A stretch of DNA of 64,000 nt from Micromonospora echinaurantiaca. Lineage in GTDB: Bacteria; Actinomycetota; Actinomycetes; Mycobacteriales; Micromonosporaceae. This document shows, one piece after another, positions 11,530-20,491 of this stretch. The translations under genes and the position numbers were made by a program. The stretch spans positions 3,236,501-3,300,500 of the forward strand of contig NZ_LT607750.1 in assembly GCF_900090235.1 (NCBI RefSeq). The letters run 5' to 3'. A model generated the notes under the pieces. That model saw nothing but the letters and a program-made list of their open reading frames with translations. It made no database searches and was not told where the DNA came from. The first letter of the stretch is position 1. Each line of letters opens with the position of its first letter.

Positions 11530-13374
11530 TCAGGCGGAGCGCAGGTGACTGCGCCGGCCCTTACGCCCCGCCTCGTACGCCGTCCGGGCGGCCCGCCCCT
11601 GCTCCGTCGTCGACACCTCGGCGACCGGGACGTCCCACCAGGCGCCGGCGTCCGGACCGGCCTCGAACCGGTCAGTGGTCACGTGCACCACGGTGGTACG
11701 CGTCGCCGCCTTCGCCGCGTCCAGGGCGGCGCGCAGCTCCGCCATTGTCGACACCCGGATCAGCTCCGCGCCGAGGCTGGCCGCGTTGGCGCCCAGGTCG
11801 ACCGGCAGCGGCGCTCCGGCCCGGTCGAGGTACGCGGTGCCGAGCCGGTGCGCGCCGACGCTCTCGGACAGCCGCCCGATGGAGGCGAAGCCGGCGTTGT
11901 CGACCAGCACCACGACCAGCTTGACGCCCTCGGCGACCGCAGTGGCCAGCTCGCTCGGCAGCATCAGGTAGGACCCGTCGCCCACCAGCACGAACACCTC
12001 GCGCTCCGGCGCCGCAAGCTTCACCCCGATCCCGCCGGGGATCTCGTAGCCCATGCACGAGTAGCCGTACTCGACGTGGTAGCTCTTCGGGTCGGCGCTG
12101 CGCCACAGCCGGTGCAAATCGCCGGGCATCGACCCGGCCGCGCAGACCACCACCCCCCGGTCGCCGGCGGCGTCGTTGACCGCGCCGATCACCGCGGTCT
12201 GGGTCGGCGCCACGTCCGGCGCGGCGTGCCGAGCGGTGTCCGCCACCGCCGCCCACCGCTCGCGCAGCCGGGTCACCCGCTCCCGGTACTCCGGCGGGGT
12301 CTCCCAGCCGGCGCAGGCCGCGTCCAGCGCGGCGAGGCTCTCCCGGGCGTCGCCGACCACCTGCGCGCCGGAGAGCTTCGCCGCATCGAAGCCGGTGACG
12401 TTCAGGTTGACAAAGCGCACGTCGGCGCCGAACAGGGTGCCGGAGGCGGTGGTGAAGTCGCTATAGCGGGTGCCCACCCCGAGCACCACGTCCGCGTCGG
12501 CCGCGATCTCGTTGGCCGCGGTGGTCCCGGTGACGCCGACCGCGCCGAGGGCCAGCGGGTGGTCGTACGGCATCGCGCCGGTGCCGGCCTGGGTCTCGGC
12601 CACCGGCACCCCATGTTCCTCGGCGAACCAGCGCAGCGCCTCGGTCGCCCCGCTGTAAATCACCCCGCCGCCGGCCACCACCAGCGGCCGACGCGCGGCC
12701 CGGACGATCCCGGCCGCCCGGGCCAACGCCGCGATGTCCGGCAGCGGCCGGGGCACGTGCCAGACCCGCTCGGCGAACAGCTCGTCGGGCCAGTCGTACG
12801 CCTCGGCCTGCACGTCCTGCGGCAGGGCGAGGGTGACCGCACCGGTCTCCGCCGGGTCGGTCAGCACCCGCATCGCGGCCAGCAGCGCCGCCGGCAACTG
12901 CTCCGGCCGGTTGATCCGGTCCCAGTAGCGGGAGACCGGCCGCAGCGCATCGGTGACGCTCACGTCGTAGGAGCGCGGATCCTCCAGTTCCTGCAGCACC
13001 GGGTTGGCCACCCGGGTGGCGAAGATGTCGCCGGGCAGCAGCAGCACCGGCAGCCGGTTGATGGTGGCCCCCGCCGCACCGGTGACCAGGTTCGTCGCGC
13101 CCGGCCCGATCGACGTGGTGCAGGCCAACGTGCTCAACCGGTCGGTCATCCGGGCGTACGCCGCCGCCGTGTGCACCATGCCCTGCTCGGTGCGGCACAG
13201 GTGGTACGGCAGGTCGGCCCCGGCGGCGGCCAGCGCCTCGCCGATCCCGGCGACGTTGCCGTGGCCGAAGATGCCGAAGCAGGCCGGAATCAGCCGTTGC
13301 CGCCGCCCGTCGCGTTCGGACCACTGTCGGGCGAGGAACGTCACGACCGCCTGCGCCACCGTCAACCTGGGCAT
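11530..13374 (-). CDS. iolD: 3D-(3,5/4)-trihydroxycyclohexane-1,2-dione acylhydrolase (ThDP-dependent)
   Basis: This 614-residue thiamine-diphosphate enzyme opens the ring of the dioxo-inositol intermediate to 5-deoxy-glucuronate in myo-inositol catabolism. It shows the N-terminal FGIFGHGNVAGIGEAL, the ThDP glutamate region CRTEQGMVHTAAAYARM, SIGPGATN, and the ThDP/Mg motif GDGSYLMLPSELATAV ending in VLVDNAGF. It is the last gene of the minus-strand iol operon. The ATG (13374) overlaps the iolB stop; a GTG one codon earlier is also possible. Confidence 0.95.
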   Translation of the reverse strand: MPRLTVAQAVVTFLARQWSERDGRRQRLIPACFGIFGHGNVAGIGEALAAAGADLPYHLCRTEQGMVHTAAAYARMTDRLSTLACTTSIGPGATNLVTGAAGATINRLPVLLLPGDIFATRVANPVLQELEDPRSYDVSVTDALRPVSRYWDRINRPEQLPAALLAAMRVLTDPAETGAVTLALPQDVQAEAYDWPDELFAERVWHVPRPLPDIAALARAAGIVRAARRPLVVAGGGVIYSGATEALRWFAEEHGVPVAETQAGTGAMPYDHPLALGAVGVTGTTAANEIAADADVVLGVGTRYSDFTTASGTLFGADVRFVNLNVTGFDAAKLSGAQVVGDARESLAALDAACAGWETPPEYRERVTRLRERWAAVADTARHAAPDVAPTQTAVIGAVNDAAGDRGVVVCAAGSMPGDLHRLWRSADPKSYHVEYGYSCMGYEIPGGIGVKLAAPEREVFVLVGDGSYLMLPSELATAVAEGVKLVVVLVDNAGFASIGRLSESVGAHRLGTAYLDRAGAPLPVDLGANAASLGAELIRVSTMAELRAALDAAKAATRTTVVHVTTDRFEAGPDAGAWWDVPVAEVSTTEQGRAARTAYEAGRKGRRSHLRSA

Positions 13375-14270
13375 CACACCTCTTTCGTTCCGGGCCGGGT
13401 CAGCGGCAGCCGCTCGTCGACCTGCTGGTCGGCCCAGCTGCCCCGGATCCAGCCGTGCCGGGGGTCGTCCACACAGGCCATGGTCCGCGCCGCGCCCGGC
13501 CCGGCCAGCACGTTGAGGTAGTACAGGTCGTAGCCGGGCGCGGCCATCGACGGCCCGTGGTAGCCGTACGGTACGAGCACCACATCGCCGGTGCGCACCT
13601 CGGCCAGCACGTCGATCGGCCGCTCCGCGGTGCCGTAGACCCGCTGGTAGCCGACCGGCCCGTCACCGGGCGCGCCGCCGGCCACCTCGAAGTAGTAGAT
13701 CTCCTCCAGCGCCGCCTCCACCCGCCCGTCGGCGTGGGTGCGGTCCTCCTCGTGCTTGTGCGGCGGGTACGACGACCAGTTCCCGCCGGGGGTGAGCACC
13801 TCGACGGCGACCAGCCGGTCGCAGGCGAAGGCGTCCGGGGCGCAGAAGTTGTTGACCTGCCGGCTGGCCGACCCGGCGCCGCGCAGCTCCACCGGCACGT
13901 CCCGGGCCGCGCCGTAGCGGGGCGACAACCGGCGGGTGGCCCGCGCCGAGGGCAGGGCGAAGCGGCCCGCGCCGCGGATCGTCGCGGTGGCGTCGCGGGG
14001 CAGGTAGGCGAAGTCGGTGACCGCGGCGAACACCGACTCGCGGCCGGTCAGGTTGAGCCGCAGCCCGTCGCAGTGCACGGTGGCCGCGCCGGCCAGCGGC
14101 ACGACCAGCATCTCTTCCTCGCCGGTGGCGAAGGTCAGCTCGCCGTCGGTGGGCAGGGTGAGCACCCGCAGGCCCGCGTACCGCCAGCCGGCCCACTCGG
14201 GGGTGACCTCCAGCGCCCAGGGCGGGCGGGCGGTGCCGCCCCAGGGCAGGTGGGCGTCGGCGGTCCTCAT
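13374..14270 (-). CDS. iolB: 5-deoxy-glucuronate isomerase
   Basis: This 298-residue cupin-type isomerase converts 5-deoxy-D-glucuronate to 5-dehydro-2-deoxy-D-gluconate. The metal-binding segment NWSSYPPHKHEED is clear, followed by EEIYYFEV, VPYGYHGPSMAAPGYDLYYL and a C-terminal DDPRHGWIRGSW typical of IolB. Its product is the substrate of the kinase IolC encoded two genes upstream. The stop codon overlaps the iolD start. Confidence 0.95.
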   Translation of the reverse strand: MRTADAHLPWGGTARPPWALEVTPEWAGWRYAGLRVLTLPTDGELTFATGEEEMLVVPLAGAATVHCDGLRLNLTGRESVFAAVTDFAYLPRDATATIRGAGRFALPSARATRRLSPRYGAARDVPVELRGAGSASRQVNNFCAPDAFACDRLVAVEVLTPGGNWSSYPPHKHEEDRTHADGRVEAALEEIYYFEVAGGAPGDGPVGYQRVYGTAERPIDVLAEVRTGDVVLVPYGYHGPSMAAPGYDLYYLNVLAGPGAARTMACVDDPRHGWIRGSWADQQVDERLPLTRPGTKEV

Positions 14271-14346
14271 GCCCGTCCTCGCTTCGCTGCGGGCGGGAAT
14301 GAGGCTCCACGCCCGCTGTGATGATGATTCGCTCGCTGCCGCTCGC

Positions 14347-15234
14347 TCATGCGTCCTGGCCGGTGGGCAGCAGCGAGCCGGCCAGGTCCACCGCGGCGGC
14401 CACGTCGTCGTCCGGCGGGTAGAGCAGCGCCCGGCCGACCACCAGGCCGCGCACGCCGGGCAGCCGCAGCGCCCGCTGCCAGCGCGCGTACACCACGTCC
14501 GGCGCCTCCACCGGGTCGCCGCCGAGCAGCAGGACCGGCAGCGTGGTCGCGGCCATCACCGCCTCCATCTCGTCGATCGCCGGCAGCTTCAACCAGGTGT
14601 ACGCGCTGGTCGCGCCGAGCGCCTGCCCCACGCTGACGCCCTTGATGACCGCCTCCGGGCGCAGGTCGGCGCTGACCCGGCCGTTGGTGCGGGCCACCCA
14701 GAGCGGCTCGACCAGGGCGACGGTGCGGTGGGCCGCCAACGCGGTCACCGCCTGGGCGCAGGACTGCAGGGTGGAGGCGGTGCCCGGGTCGTCCGGGTCG
14801 ATGCGGCAGAGCATCTTGCCGCCGTCGTAGCGCATCGCGGCGATGCTGTCGGCGTCGTACGCGGTGAACCGGTCGTCGAGTTCGAAGCTGGCGCCGGAGA
14901 GGCCGCCGCGGTTCATCGAACCGATGGCCAGCCGGTTCTCCAGCGCCCCGAGCAGCAGCAGGTCCTCCAGGATGTCCGGGGTGCCGAGCACGCCGTCGAC
15001 GCCGGGCCGGGACAACGCCAGGCGCAGCCGGTCGAGCAGGTCGGCGCGGCCGGCCATGGCCATCGGCCGGTCCCGTACCCCGAGGGCGCCCCGGGCCGGG
15101 TGGTCGGCGGCGATGACGAACAGCGGGCGGCCGGGCTCGGGCCAGGGTCGGCGGGTACGGCGGGCGGCGGCTTCGGCGATCGCCTGTGGCCGGTGCGCGC
15201 GGGTGCGGGTCAGCGCGGCGTACTCGGTGCTCAC
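14347..15234 (-). CDS. Cgl0159-family (beta/alpha)8 aldolase-like protein of the iol operon
   Basis: This 295-residue TIM-barrel aldolase-like protein starts GTG overlapping the iolC stop (GTGA). Motifs are FVIAADHPARGALG, GVLGTPDILEDLL, GSMNRGGLSG, GGKMLCRID and VEPLWV, with VIKGVSVGQALG carrying a lysine near the active-site position. It matches the family found beside iolC/B/D in actinobacteria (Corynebacterium Cgl0159), often annotated as deoxyribose-phosphate aldolase. The expected role is cleavage of 2-deoxy-5-keto-gluconate 6-phosphate to dihydroxyacetone phosphate and malonate semialdehyde, in place of IolJ. That role is inferred from operon position. Confidence 0.8.
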   Translation of the reverse strand: MSTEYAALTRTRAHRPQAIAEAAARRTRRPWPEPGRPLFVIAADHPARGALGVRDRPMAMAGRADLLDRLRLALSRPGVDGVLGTPDILEDLLLLGALENRLAIGSMNRGGLSGASFELDDRFTAYDADSIAAMRYDGGKMLCRIDPDDPGTASTLQSCAQAVTALAAHRTVALVEPLWVARTNGRVSADLRPEAVIKGVSVGQALGATSAYTWLKLPAIDEMEAVMAATTLPVLLLGGDPVEAPDVVYARWQRALRLPGVRGLVVGRALLYPPDDDVAAAVDLAGSLLPTGQDA

Positions 15235-16214
15235 CGGTCTTCTCCTGTCAGGACGGCGGTCGACGGCGCGGGCGGCGGCGTGGCGTCCCCGGCCAGCGCC
15301 GCGGTCTCGGCGTAGTCGGGCATGGCGGCGGAGCAGGCCAGGCGGGAGGCGACGATGGCGCCGGCCGCGTTGGCGAAACGCAGCGTCCGCTCCAGCGGCC
15401 AGCCGTTCAGCAGCCCGAGGCAGAGCGCGCCACCGAACGCGTCGCCGGCGCCGAGCCCGTTGACCACGTCGACCGGCACCGGCGGCACCCGTACGCTCTG
15501 CTGCCCGGTGCGGGCGAGCACCCCGGCGGGCCCGAGCTTGACCACCGCGAGCCGGGGCCCGCGGGCCAGCAGCAGGTCCGCGGCCCGGTCCGGGTCGCGG
15601 GTGCCGACCGCGACCTCCACCTCGTCGAGGTTGCCGACGGCGACGGTGACCCGGGGCAGCACCTCGGCGACGGCCGCGGTGGCGGTGGCCGGGTCGGGCC
15701 AGAACATCGGCCGGTAGTCGAGGTCCAGCACGGTGTGCGGGCGCCCGTCCCGGGCGGCCAGCGCGGCGGCGTGCGCGGCGCGGCTGGGCTGCTGGCACAG
15801 GCCGGTGCCGGTGAGCCAGAAGACGCGGGCGGCCACGATCGCGTCGAGGTCCAGCTCGTCAGGGTGGATCTGCAGGTCCGGCGCGGTGGGGGTGCGGTAG
15901 AACCAGAGCGGGAAGTGGTCCGGCGGGAAGATCTCGCAGAAGGTGATCGGGGTGGGCAGCCCGTCGACCGGGTGGACCTGGCTGTCGTCCACCCCGTACT
16001 CGCGCAGCGCCCGGTGCACGTAGTCGGCGAAGGCGTCGGCGCCGGTGCGGGTGATCACCCCCGCGCGCAACCCCTGCCGGCTGGCCGCGACGGCCACGTT
16101 GGTGGGGCTGCCGCCGAGGAACCGGCCGAACCTCTCGACCTCGGCCAGCGGGGTGCCGACCTGCAGCGGATAGATGTCCACCCCGACCCGGCCGATGGTG
16201 AGCACATCGAGCAT
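15231..16214 (-). CDS. iolC: 5-dehydro-2-deoxygluconokinase, PfkB family
   Basis: This 327-residue sugar kinase phosphorylates 5-dehydro-2-deoxygluconate. Family features are the N-terminal TIGRVGVDIYPLQ, GGSPTNVAVAASRQGL with VITRTGADAFADYV, and the C-terminal PfkB signature NGLGAGDAFGGALCLGL containing the catalytic Asp. The ATG has a GGAGGG ribosome binding site. It is the first gene of the minus-strand iol operon and faces a promoter with a TTGACA -35 element and an adjacent palindromic operator. Confidence 0.95.
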   Translation of the reverse strand: MLDVLTIGRVGVDIYPLQVGTPLAEVERFGRFLGGSPTNVAVAASRQGLRAGVITRTGADAFADYVHRALREYGVDDSQVHPVDGLPTPITFCEIFPPDHFPLWFYRTPTAPDLQIHPDELDLDAIVAARVFWLTGTGLCQQPSRAAHAAALAARDGRPHTVLDLDYRPMFWPDPATATAAVAEVLPRVTVAVGNLDEVEVAVGTRDPDRAADLLLARGPRLAVVKLGPAGVLARTGQQSVRVPPVPVDVVNGLGAGDAFGGALCLGLLNGWPLERTLRFANAAGAIVASRLACSAAMPDYAETAALAGDATPPPAPSTAVLTGEDR

Positions 16215-16270
16215 GCGGCGCCCTCCGTCCCGGCCGGCGTCGGCGTACCCGCCGGCTCTTGCCGTCCCTG

Positions 16271-16301
16271 ATTGGTAACAGTGCCGTGCGAGTTGTGTCA
16301 A
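16271..16301 (-). promoter_or_regulatory. putative iolC operon promoter
   Basis: On the minus strand a perfect TTGACA (16296-16301) is followed 18 nt later by TACCAA, a partial match to a -10 element, about 60 nt before the iolC start. The TGTCATGACA palindrome lies 5 nt upstream of the -35 hexamer, a position suited to regulation. Prediction only. Confidence 0.5.
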
Positions 16302-16306
16302 TGTGT

Positions 16307-16316
16307 TGTCATGACA
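16307..16316. promoter_or_regulatory. palindromic operator TGTCATGACA (site 1, iol promoter)
   Basis: This perfect 10-bp palindrome lies between iolC and the divergent GntR-family gene. The identical sequence recurs at 17192-17201 before the ABC-transporter operon. Both sites sit 92 nt from the start codon of their downstream operon. GntR proteins bind short palindromes with GT and AC half-sites, so the regulator encoded between the two sites is the natural candidate. Confidence 0.65.
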
Positions 16317-16403
16317 TCCGCGCTCTGCGCTCGGTGACCGCTTCGGTACAGTGGCGCCCATCATCACGCCCCGATCCCGCGCAGCCGCAACGAGGAGGCT
16401 TCC

Positions 16404-17141
16404 GTGACCGGCCCCGAGATCGCGGTCGACCGCAGCAGCCCGGTCCCGCTCTACTTCCAGGTCGCCGAGCAGTTCGCCGCGGCGATCCAGCGCGGTGACC
16501 TGGCCCCGGGTGACCGCCTGGACAGCGAGTTGCAGCTGGCCGACCGGTTGGGCCTGTCCCGACCCACCGTGCGGCAGGCCATCCAGCACCTGGTCGACAA
16601 GGGACTGATCGTCCGCCGCCGCGGCGTGGGCACCCAGGTGGTGCGTGGCGAGGTACGCCGGGCGGTCGAGCTGACCAGCCTGCACGACGACCTGGTCCGG
16701 GCCGGCCAGCGTCCGTCCACCTCGGTGCTGGAGCTGGCCGTCGTGCCCTGCCCCCCGGCGGTCGCCACCGCGCTCGGCCTGCCGCCCGGCAGCGAGGTGC
16801 AGCACCTGCGCCGGCTGCGCTTCTCCGACGGCGAGCCCCTCGCGGTGATGGAGAACTGGCTCCCGGTCGACGTGCCGCGGCTGACCATGGAGGCGTTGCA
16901 GGCCGACGGCCTGTACGCGATCCTGCGCGCCGGCGGCCGGCGGATCCGCGGCGCCCAGCAGCGGATCGGCGCCCGGGCCGCCACCGCCGCCGAGGCGCAG
17001 ATGCTCGGCGAACGGCGCGGCGCGCCGCTGCTCACCATGACCCGTACCGCGTACGACGACCAGGGTCGCTACGTCGAGCACGGCGCGCACATCTACCGGG
17101 CCAGCCGGTACTCGCTGGAGGTGACGGTCGCCGAGCGGTGA
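16404..17141 (+). CDS. GntR-family (HutC/UTRA) transcriptional regulator
   Basis: This 245-residue regulator has an N-terminal winged helix (PLYFQVAEQFAAAIQRGDL then PGDRLDSELQLADRLGLSRP with TVRQAIQHLV) and a C-terminal UTRA effector-binding domain (about residues 85-240). UTRA domains bind sugars, phosphorylated sugars or similar ligands and release DNA. It lies between the divergent iolC operon and the sugar-uptake operon, with an identical palindrome on each side. It probably represses both, with an inositol- or sugar-derived inducer. The GTG start follows an AGGAGG ribosome binding site. Confidence 0.9.
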   Translation: MTGPEIAVDRSSPVPLYFQVAEQFAAAIQRGDLAPGDRLDSELQLADRLGLSRPTVRQAIQHLVDKGLIVRRRGVGTQVVRGEVRRAVELTSLHDDLVRAGQRPSTSVLELAVVPCPPAVATALGLPPGSEVQHLRRLRFSDGEPLAVMENWLPVDVPRLTMEALQADGLYAILRAGGRRIRGAQQRIGARAATAAEAQMLGERRGAPLLTMTRTAYDDQGRYVEHGAHIYRASRYSLEVTVAER

Positions 17142-17191
17142 CGGTCAGTGTTTCGCGCTCATTTCAGTGACAGGTATTTACGTCGTCAAGC

Positions 17192-17201
17192 TGTCATGAC
17201 A
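17192..17201. promoter_or_regulatory. palindromic operator TGTCATGACA (site 2, transporter promoter)
   Basis: This is an identical copy of site 1, located between the GntR gene and the solute-binding-protein gene and 92 nt before the ATG of the latter. It sits in a comparatively AT-rich 60-nt stretch, consistent with a promoter. It suggests the transporter operon has its own regulated promoter instead of reading through from the regulator gene. Confidence 0.65.
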
Positions 17202-17293
17202 TTGTGGCCGCAAGCACCGCCGGCGCCGGACGTGCGGCCGGCGGGCGACCCGCGAGTCTCTTCGAAGTCTCTCCTTGCGAAGGGAAGCAGCCC

Positions 17294-18691
17294 ATGTCAG
17301 CCAAGCCGAGACACGCAGCAGGCGTGCTCGCCGCGCTCACCGCCGTCGCTCTCACCGCCACGGCCTGCGGCGGCTCGGACGAGCCCGCCGGCAAGGACGC
17401 CAAGAACATCACCCTCACCATCTCCGCCAACGCGATCGCCGGCGGCAAGAACGCCGCCGGTGCGGAGTGGATCCAGAACTGGGTCATCCCCAAGTTCGTC
17501 GAGGCGCAGAAGGCCAAGGGCGTCACCGCCAAGGTGACGTTCGTGCCCAGCGGCGTCGACGACGAGCAGTACAAGACCAAGCTGGCCCTGGACCTGCGCT
17601 CCAAGGGCGGCGCCGACGTGATCGCCGTGGACGGCATCTGGGTCGGCGAGTTCGTCCAGGCCGGCTACCTCAAGCCACTGTCCGAGGTGGCCGGTGACCA
17701 GGTCGACTCCTGGGAGGGCTGGTCGCAGATCCCGGACACCGTGCAGGGCCTCGGCTCGTTCGAGGACAAGCGCTACGGCATCCCGCTCGGCACCGACGGC
17801 CGGGTCCTCTACTACAACAAGAAGCTCTTCGCCCAGGCCGGCCTGCCGGCCGACTGGCAGCCGAAGAGCTGGCAGGAGATCCTCGACGCCGGCGCCAAGC
17901 TCAAGGCGCTGCCCGGGGTGACCCCGATCCAGATCAACGCGGGCACCGCGATGGGCGAGGCCACCTCGATGCAGGGCGCGCTGCCGTTGCTGGTCGGCGC
18001 CGGCGGCGAGGTCTACAAGGACAACAAGTGGGCCGGCGCCAGCCAGCCGGTCAAGGACATGCTCGACTTCTACGCCAAGGTCTACGGCGGCGGGCTGGGC
18101 GACCCGAAGCTGCAGCAGGAGGCGAAGGGCCGGGACAAGTCCTTCGCGGAGTTCGCCGCCGGCAAGATCGGCATCCTGGCCGAGGGCGACTACTTCTGGC
18201 GCAGCGTGGTCAACCCCAAGGACGGCATCGCCAAGATGGCCGACCGGGACACCACCGTCGGCTACGCGATGATCCCGGCCAAGCAGCCCGGCGCCGGCAT
18301 CCGCGGCCAGGACTTCGTCAGCATGTCCGGCGGCGGCGTGCGGGTGCTCAACCCCAACTCGAAGTTCCCGTCCCAGGCGTGGGAGCTGCTGTCGTTCATG
18401 CACTCGGCGGAAGCGGTCAAGGCCGAACTGGCCGGCGCCGCCCGGATCACCGCCCGCACCGACGTGAACAAGGAGGTGCTCGCGGCCGACCCGATGCTCA
18501 ACTTCGTCGCCGAGAAGGTGCTGCCGATCACCGCGTACCGGCCGCCGCTGGCGGTCTACCCGCAGGTCTCGGTGGCGCTGCAGGAGGCGACCGCCGAGGT
18601 CACGGCGGGCAAGAGCGTGGACGAGGCGGCCAGCGCGTACCAGAAGAAGGTCGAAGGGTTCGTCGGTGGTCCAGGTAACGTCACCTCCTGA
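17294..18691 (+). CDS. carbohydrate ABC transporter substrate-binding lipoprotein
   Basis: This 465-residue family 1 (MalE/UgpB-like) solute-binding protein has a signal peptide ending in a lipobox (LTATACGG, lipidated Cys25). Binding-fold motifs include DVIAVDGIWVGEFVQAGYL, YGIPLGTDGRVLYYNKKLF and FAAGKIGILAEGDYFW. It delivers an unknown sugar to the two permeases encoded next. The ATG is chosen for the GAAGGGAAG ribosome binding site and the signal peptide. Its 3' end overlaps the first permease gene by 26 nt if the GTG start of that gene is used. Confidence 0.93.
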   Translation: MSAKPRHAAGVLAALTAVALTATACGGSDEPAGKDAKNITLTISANAIAGGKNAAGAEWIQNWVIPKFVEAQKAKGVTAKVTFVPSGVDDEQYKTKLALDLRSKGGADVIAVDGIWVGEFVQAGYLKPLSEVAGDQVDSWEGWSQIPDTVQGLGSFEDKRYGIPLGTDGRVLYYNKKLFAQAGLPADWQPKSWQEILDAGAKLKALPGVTPIQINAGTAMGEATSMQGALPLLVGAGGEVYKDNKWAGASQPVKDMLDFYAKVYGGGLGDPKLQQEAKGRDKSFAEFAAGKIGILAEGDYFWRSVVNPKDGIAKMADRDTTVGYAMIPAKQPGAGIRGQDFVSMSGGGVRVLNPNSKFPSQAWELLSFMHSAEAVKAELAGAARITARTDVNKEVLAADPMLNFVAEKVLPITAYRPPLAVYPQVSVALQEATAEVTAGKSVDEAASAYQKKVEGFVGGPGNVTS

Positions 18692-19613
18692 CGAGATGGT
18701 CGAGGGAGCGCGCCCGGCAACGGGCGCCTCCCCGGCCCCCGACGCCGCCGGGCTGGGCCGGGCCCGGGCCACCGGGTTCCTCGTCCCCGCCATGCTGCTG
18801 ATCCTGGTCTTCCTGGTGGTGCCGGCGGCGTGGACGATCTACCTGGGCGTCACCAACTACCGGCTGACCGGGCTGGCCGCCGCCAACCCGGAGATCGTCG
18901 GCCTGGACAACTACACCCAGGCGCTGGGCGACGAGCGGTTCCGCACCTCGCTGCTGCTGACCCTCCAGTTCGTCCTCGGCTCGGCGGTCATCGGCCAGGC
19001 CGGGCTCGGCTTCGCCATCGCGTTCGCGCTGCGCGACCGGCGCGGACCGCTGCGCCGGCTGGTCGAGGGGCTGGTCCTGCTCTCCTGGATCCTGCCCAGC
19101 TCGGTGGTCGCCTTCCTGTGGATCGCCCTGCTCGACCGGGACGCCGGCACGCTCAACGCGCTGCTCGGCATCCCCGGGATGGCCTGGCTGCTCGACTACC
19201 CGATGCTGTCGATCATCATCTTCAACACCTGGCGCGGCACCGCGTTCTCGATGATGCTCTACGCCGCCGCGCTGGAGAACGTCCCCCGCTCGCACCTGGA
19301 GACCGCCCGGCTGGCCGGCGCGTCGACCTGGCAGCAGCTGCGCGACGTGGTCTTCCCCCGCATCCGCGGGCACGTGCTGACCAACCTGCTGCTGATCAGC
19401 CTCTGGACGTTCAACGACTTCGCGCCGTTCCTGATCACCGCCGGCGGCCCCGAGCAGCGCTCGGAGATCCTGCCGGTCTACGTGTACAAGGTGGCGCTCT
19501 CCGGCGGCGAACTCGGCTTCGGCGCCGCCATCTCGTTCCTCATGCTGCTGATCAACCTGGTCATCGCGCTGGTCTACCTGCGCATGCTGGGCCGGCGGAA
19601 GGAGCCGGCGTGA
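18666..19613 (+). CDS. sugar ABC transporter permease (MalF/UgpA type)
   Basis: This 315-residue permease has six predicted membrane helices. The cytoplasmic EAA loop reads ENVPRSHLETARLAGASTWQ, the binding-protein-dependent permease signature that contacts the ATPase. A GTG start (18666) preceded by GAAGGG is chosen; an ATG at 18696 is the alternative and would not overlap the upstream gene. It pairs with the following permease. Confidence 0.93.
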   Translation: MVQVTSPPDEMVEGARPATGASPAPDAAGLGRARATGFLVPAMLLILVFLVVPAAWTIYLGVTNYRLTGLAAANPEIVGLDNYTQALGDERFRTSLLLTLQFVLGSAVIGQAGLGFAIAFALRDRRGPLRRLVEGLVLLSWILPSSVVAFLWIALLDRDAGTLNALLGIPGMAWLLDYPMLSIIIFNTWRGTAFSMMLYAAALENVPRSHLETARLAGASTWQQLRDVVFPRIRGHVLTNLLLISLWTFNDFAPFLITAGGPEQRSEILPVYVYKVALSGGELGFGAAISFLMLLINLVIALVYLRMLGRRKEPA

Positions 19614-20491
19614 CCACCACCACCGCACCGTCCGCACCCACCACCGAGCCGACCGGCGACGGCCCGACCATCGCCGTACGGCACGTGCTCGCCCGGATCG
19701 GCCGCTACACGTTCCTCTGCGTCGTGCTCGGGTTCTTCGCGCTGCCGCTGCTCTGGCTGGCCACCGCCCCGTTCGACGACACCCCGACGATCACCGCGTC
19801 GCTGCCGCAGTTCACCCTGGACAACTTCCGCGCCCTGCTGGACAACCCGTACGCGCTCAGCTCGCTGCTCAACTCGGTCTACCTGGCCGGCGGCACCGCG
19901 GCGCTGGTGGTGGTCTTCGCCGCGCTCGCCGCGTACGCGCTGAGCCGGGTGCGGGTGCCCGGCCGCGACGCGCTGCTCTACGGGCTGCTGCTGCTGTCCT
20001 CGATCGTCACCGGCACCGCCACCATGGTGCCGCTGTTCGAGCTGGCCTTCCGGCTCAACCTGATCGACTCCCGGCTCGGCGTCATCCTGATCCTCAGCGG
20101 CGGGCTGCTGCCCGCGGCCATCTTCATCCTCAAGGACTTCATGGACTCCACCCCGACGTCCTACGAGGAGTCGGCCCGGGTCTTCGGCGCCAGCCCGTTG
20201 CAGATCATGCGGCACATCGTGGTGCCGGTGGTCCGCCCCGGCCTGGCCACCGTCGGGGTGTGGGCGGTGGCCAACGTGTGGGGCAACTTCCTGGTGCCGT
20301 TCCTGCTGCTGCGCGGCCCCGACAAGGCCCCCGCCGCGGTGATCATGTACACCCTCTACACCGAGGGCGGCCAGGCCGACCTGCGGCTGCTCTCCACCTT
20401 CTCGCTGCTCTACTCGCTGCCGGTGGCGCTCATGTTCGTCTTCGTCAGCAGCCGGTACGGATTCCGCTTCCACGGAGGGATCAAGCGCTGA
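19610..20491 (+). CDS. sugar ABC transporter permease (MalG/UgpE type)
   Basis: This 293-residue permease has six membrane helices and the EAA loop TSYEESARVFGASPLQIMRHI. The GTG start overlaps the previous stop (GTGA), and its own stop overlaps the ATPase start (ATGA), so translation of the transporter genes is coupled. The C-terminus RYGFRFHGGIKR is typical of the family. Confidence 0.93.
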   Translation: MTTTTAPSAPTTEPTGDGPTIAVRHVLARIGRYTFLCVVLGFFALPLLWLATAPFDDTPTITASLPQFTLDNFRALLDNPYALSSLLNSVYLAGGTAALVVVFAALAAYALSRVRVPGRDALLYGLLLLSSIVTGTATMVPLFELAFRLNLIDSRLGVILILSGGLLPAAIFILKDFMDSTPTSYEESARVFGASPLQIMRHIVVPVVRPGLATVGVWAVANVWGNFLVPFLLLRGPDKAPAAVIMYTLYTEGGQADLRLLSTFSLLYSLPVALMFVFVSSRYGFRFHGGIKR

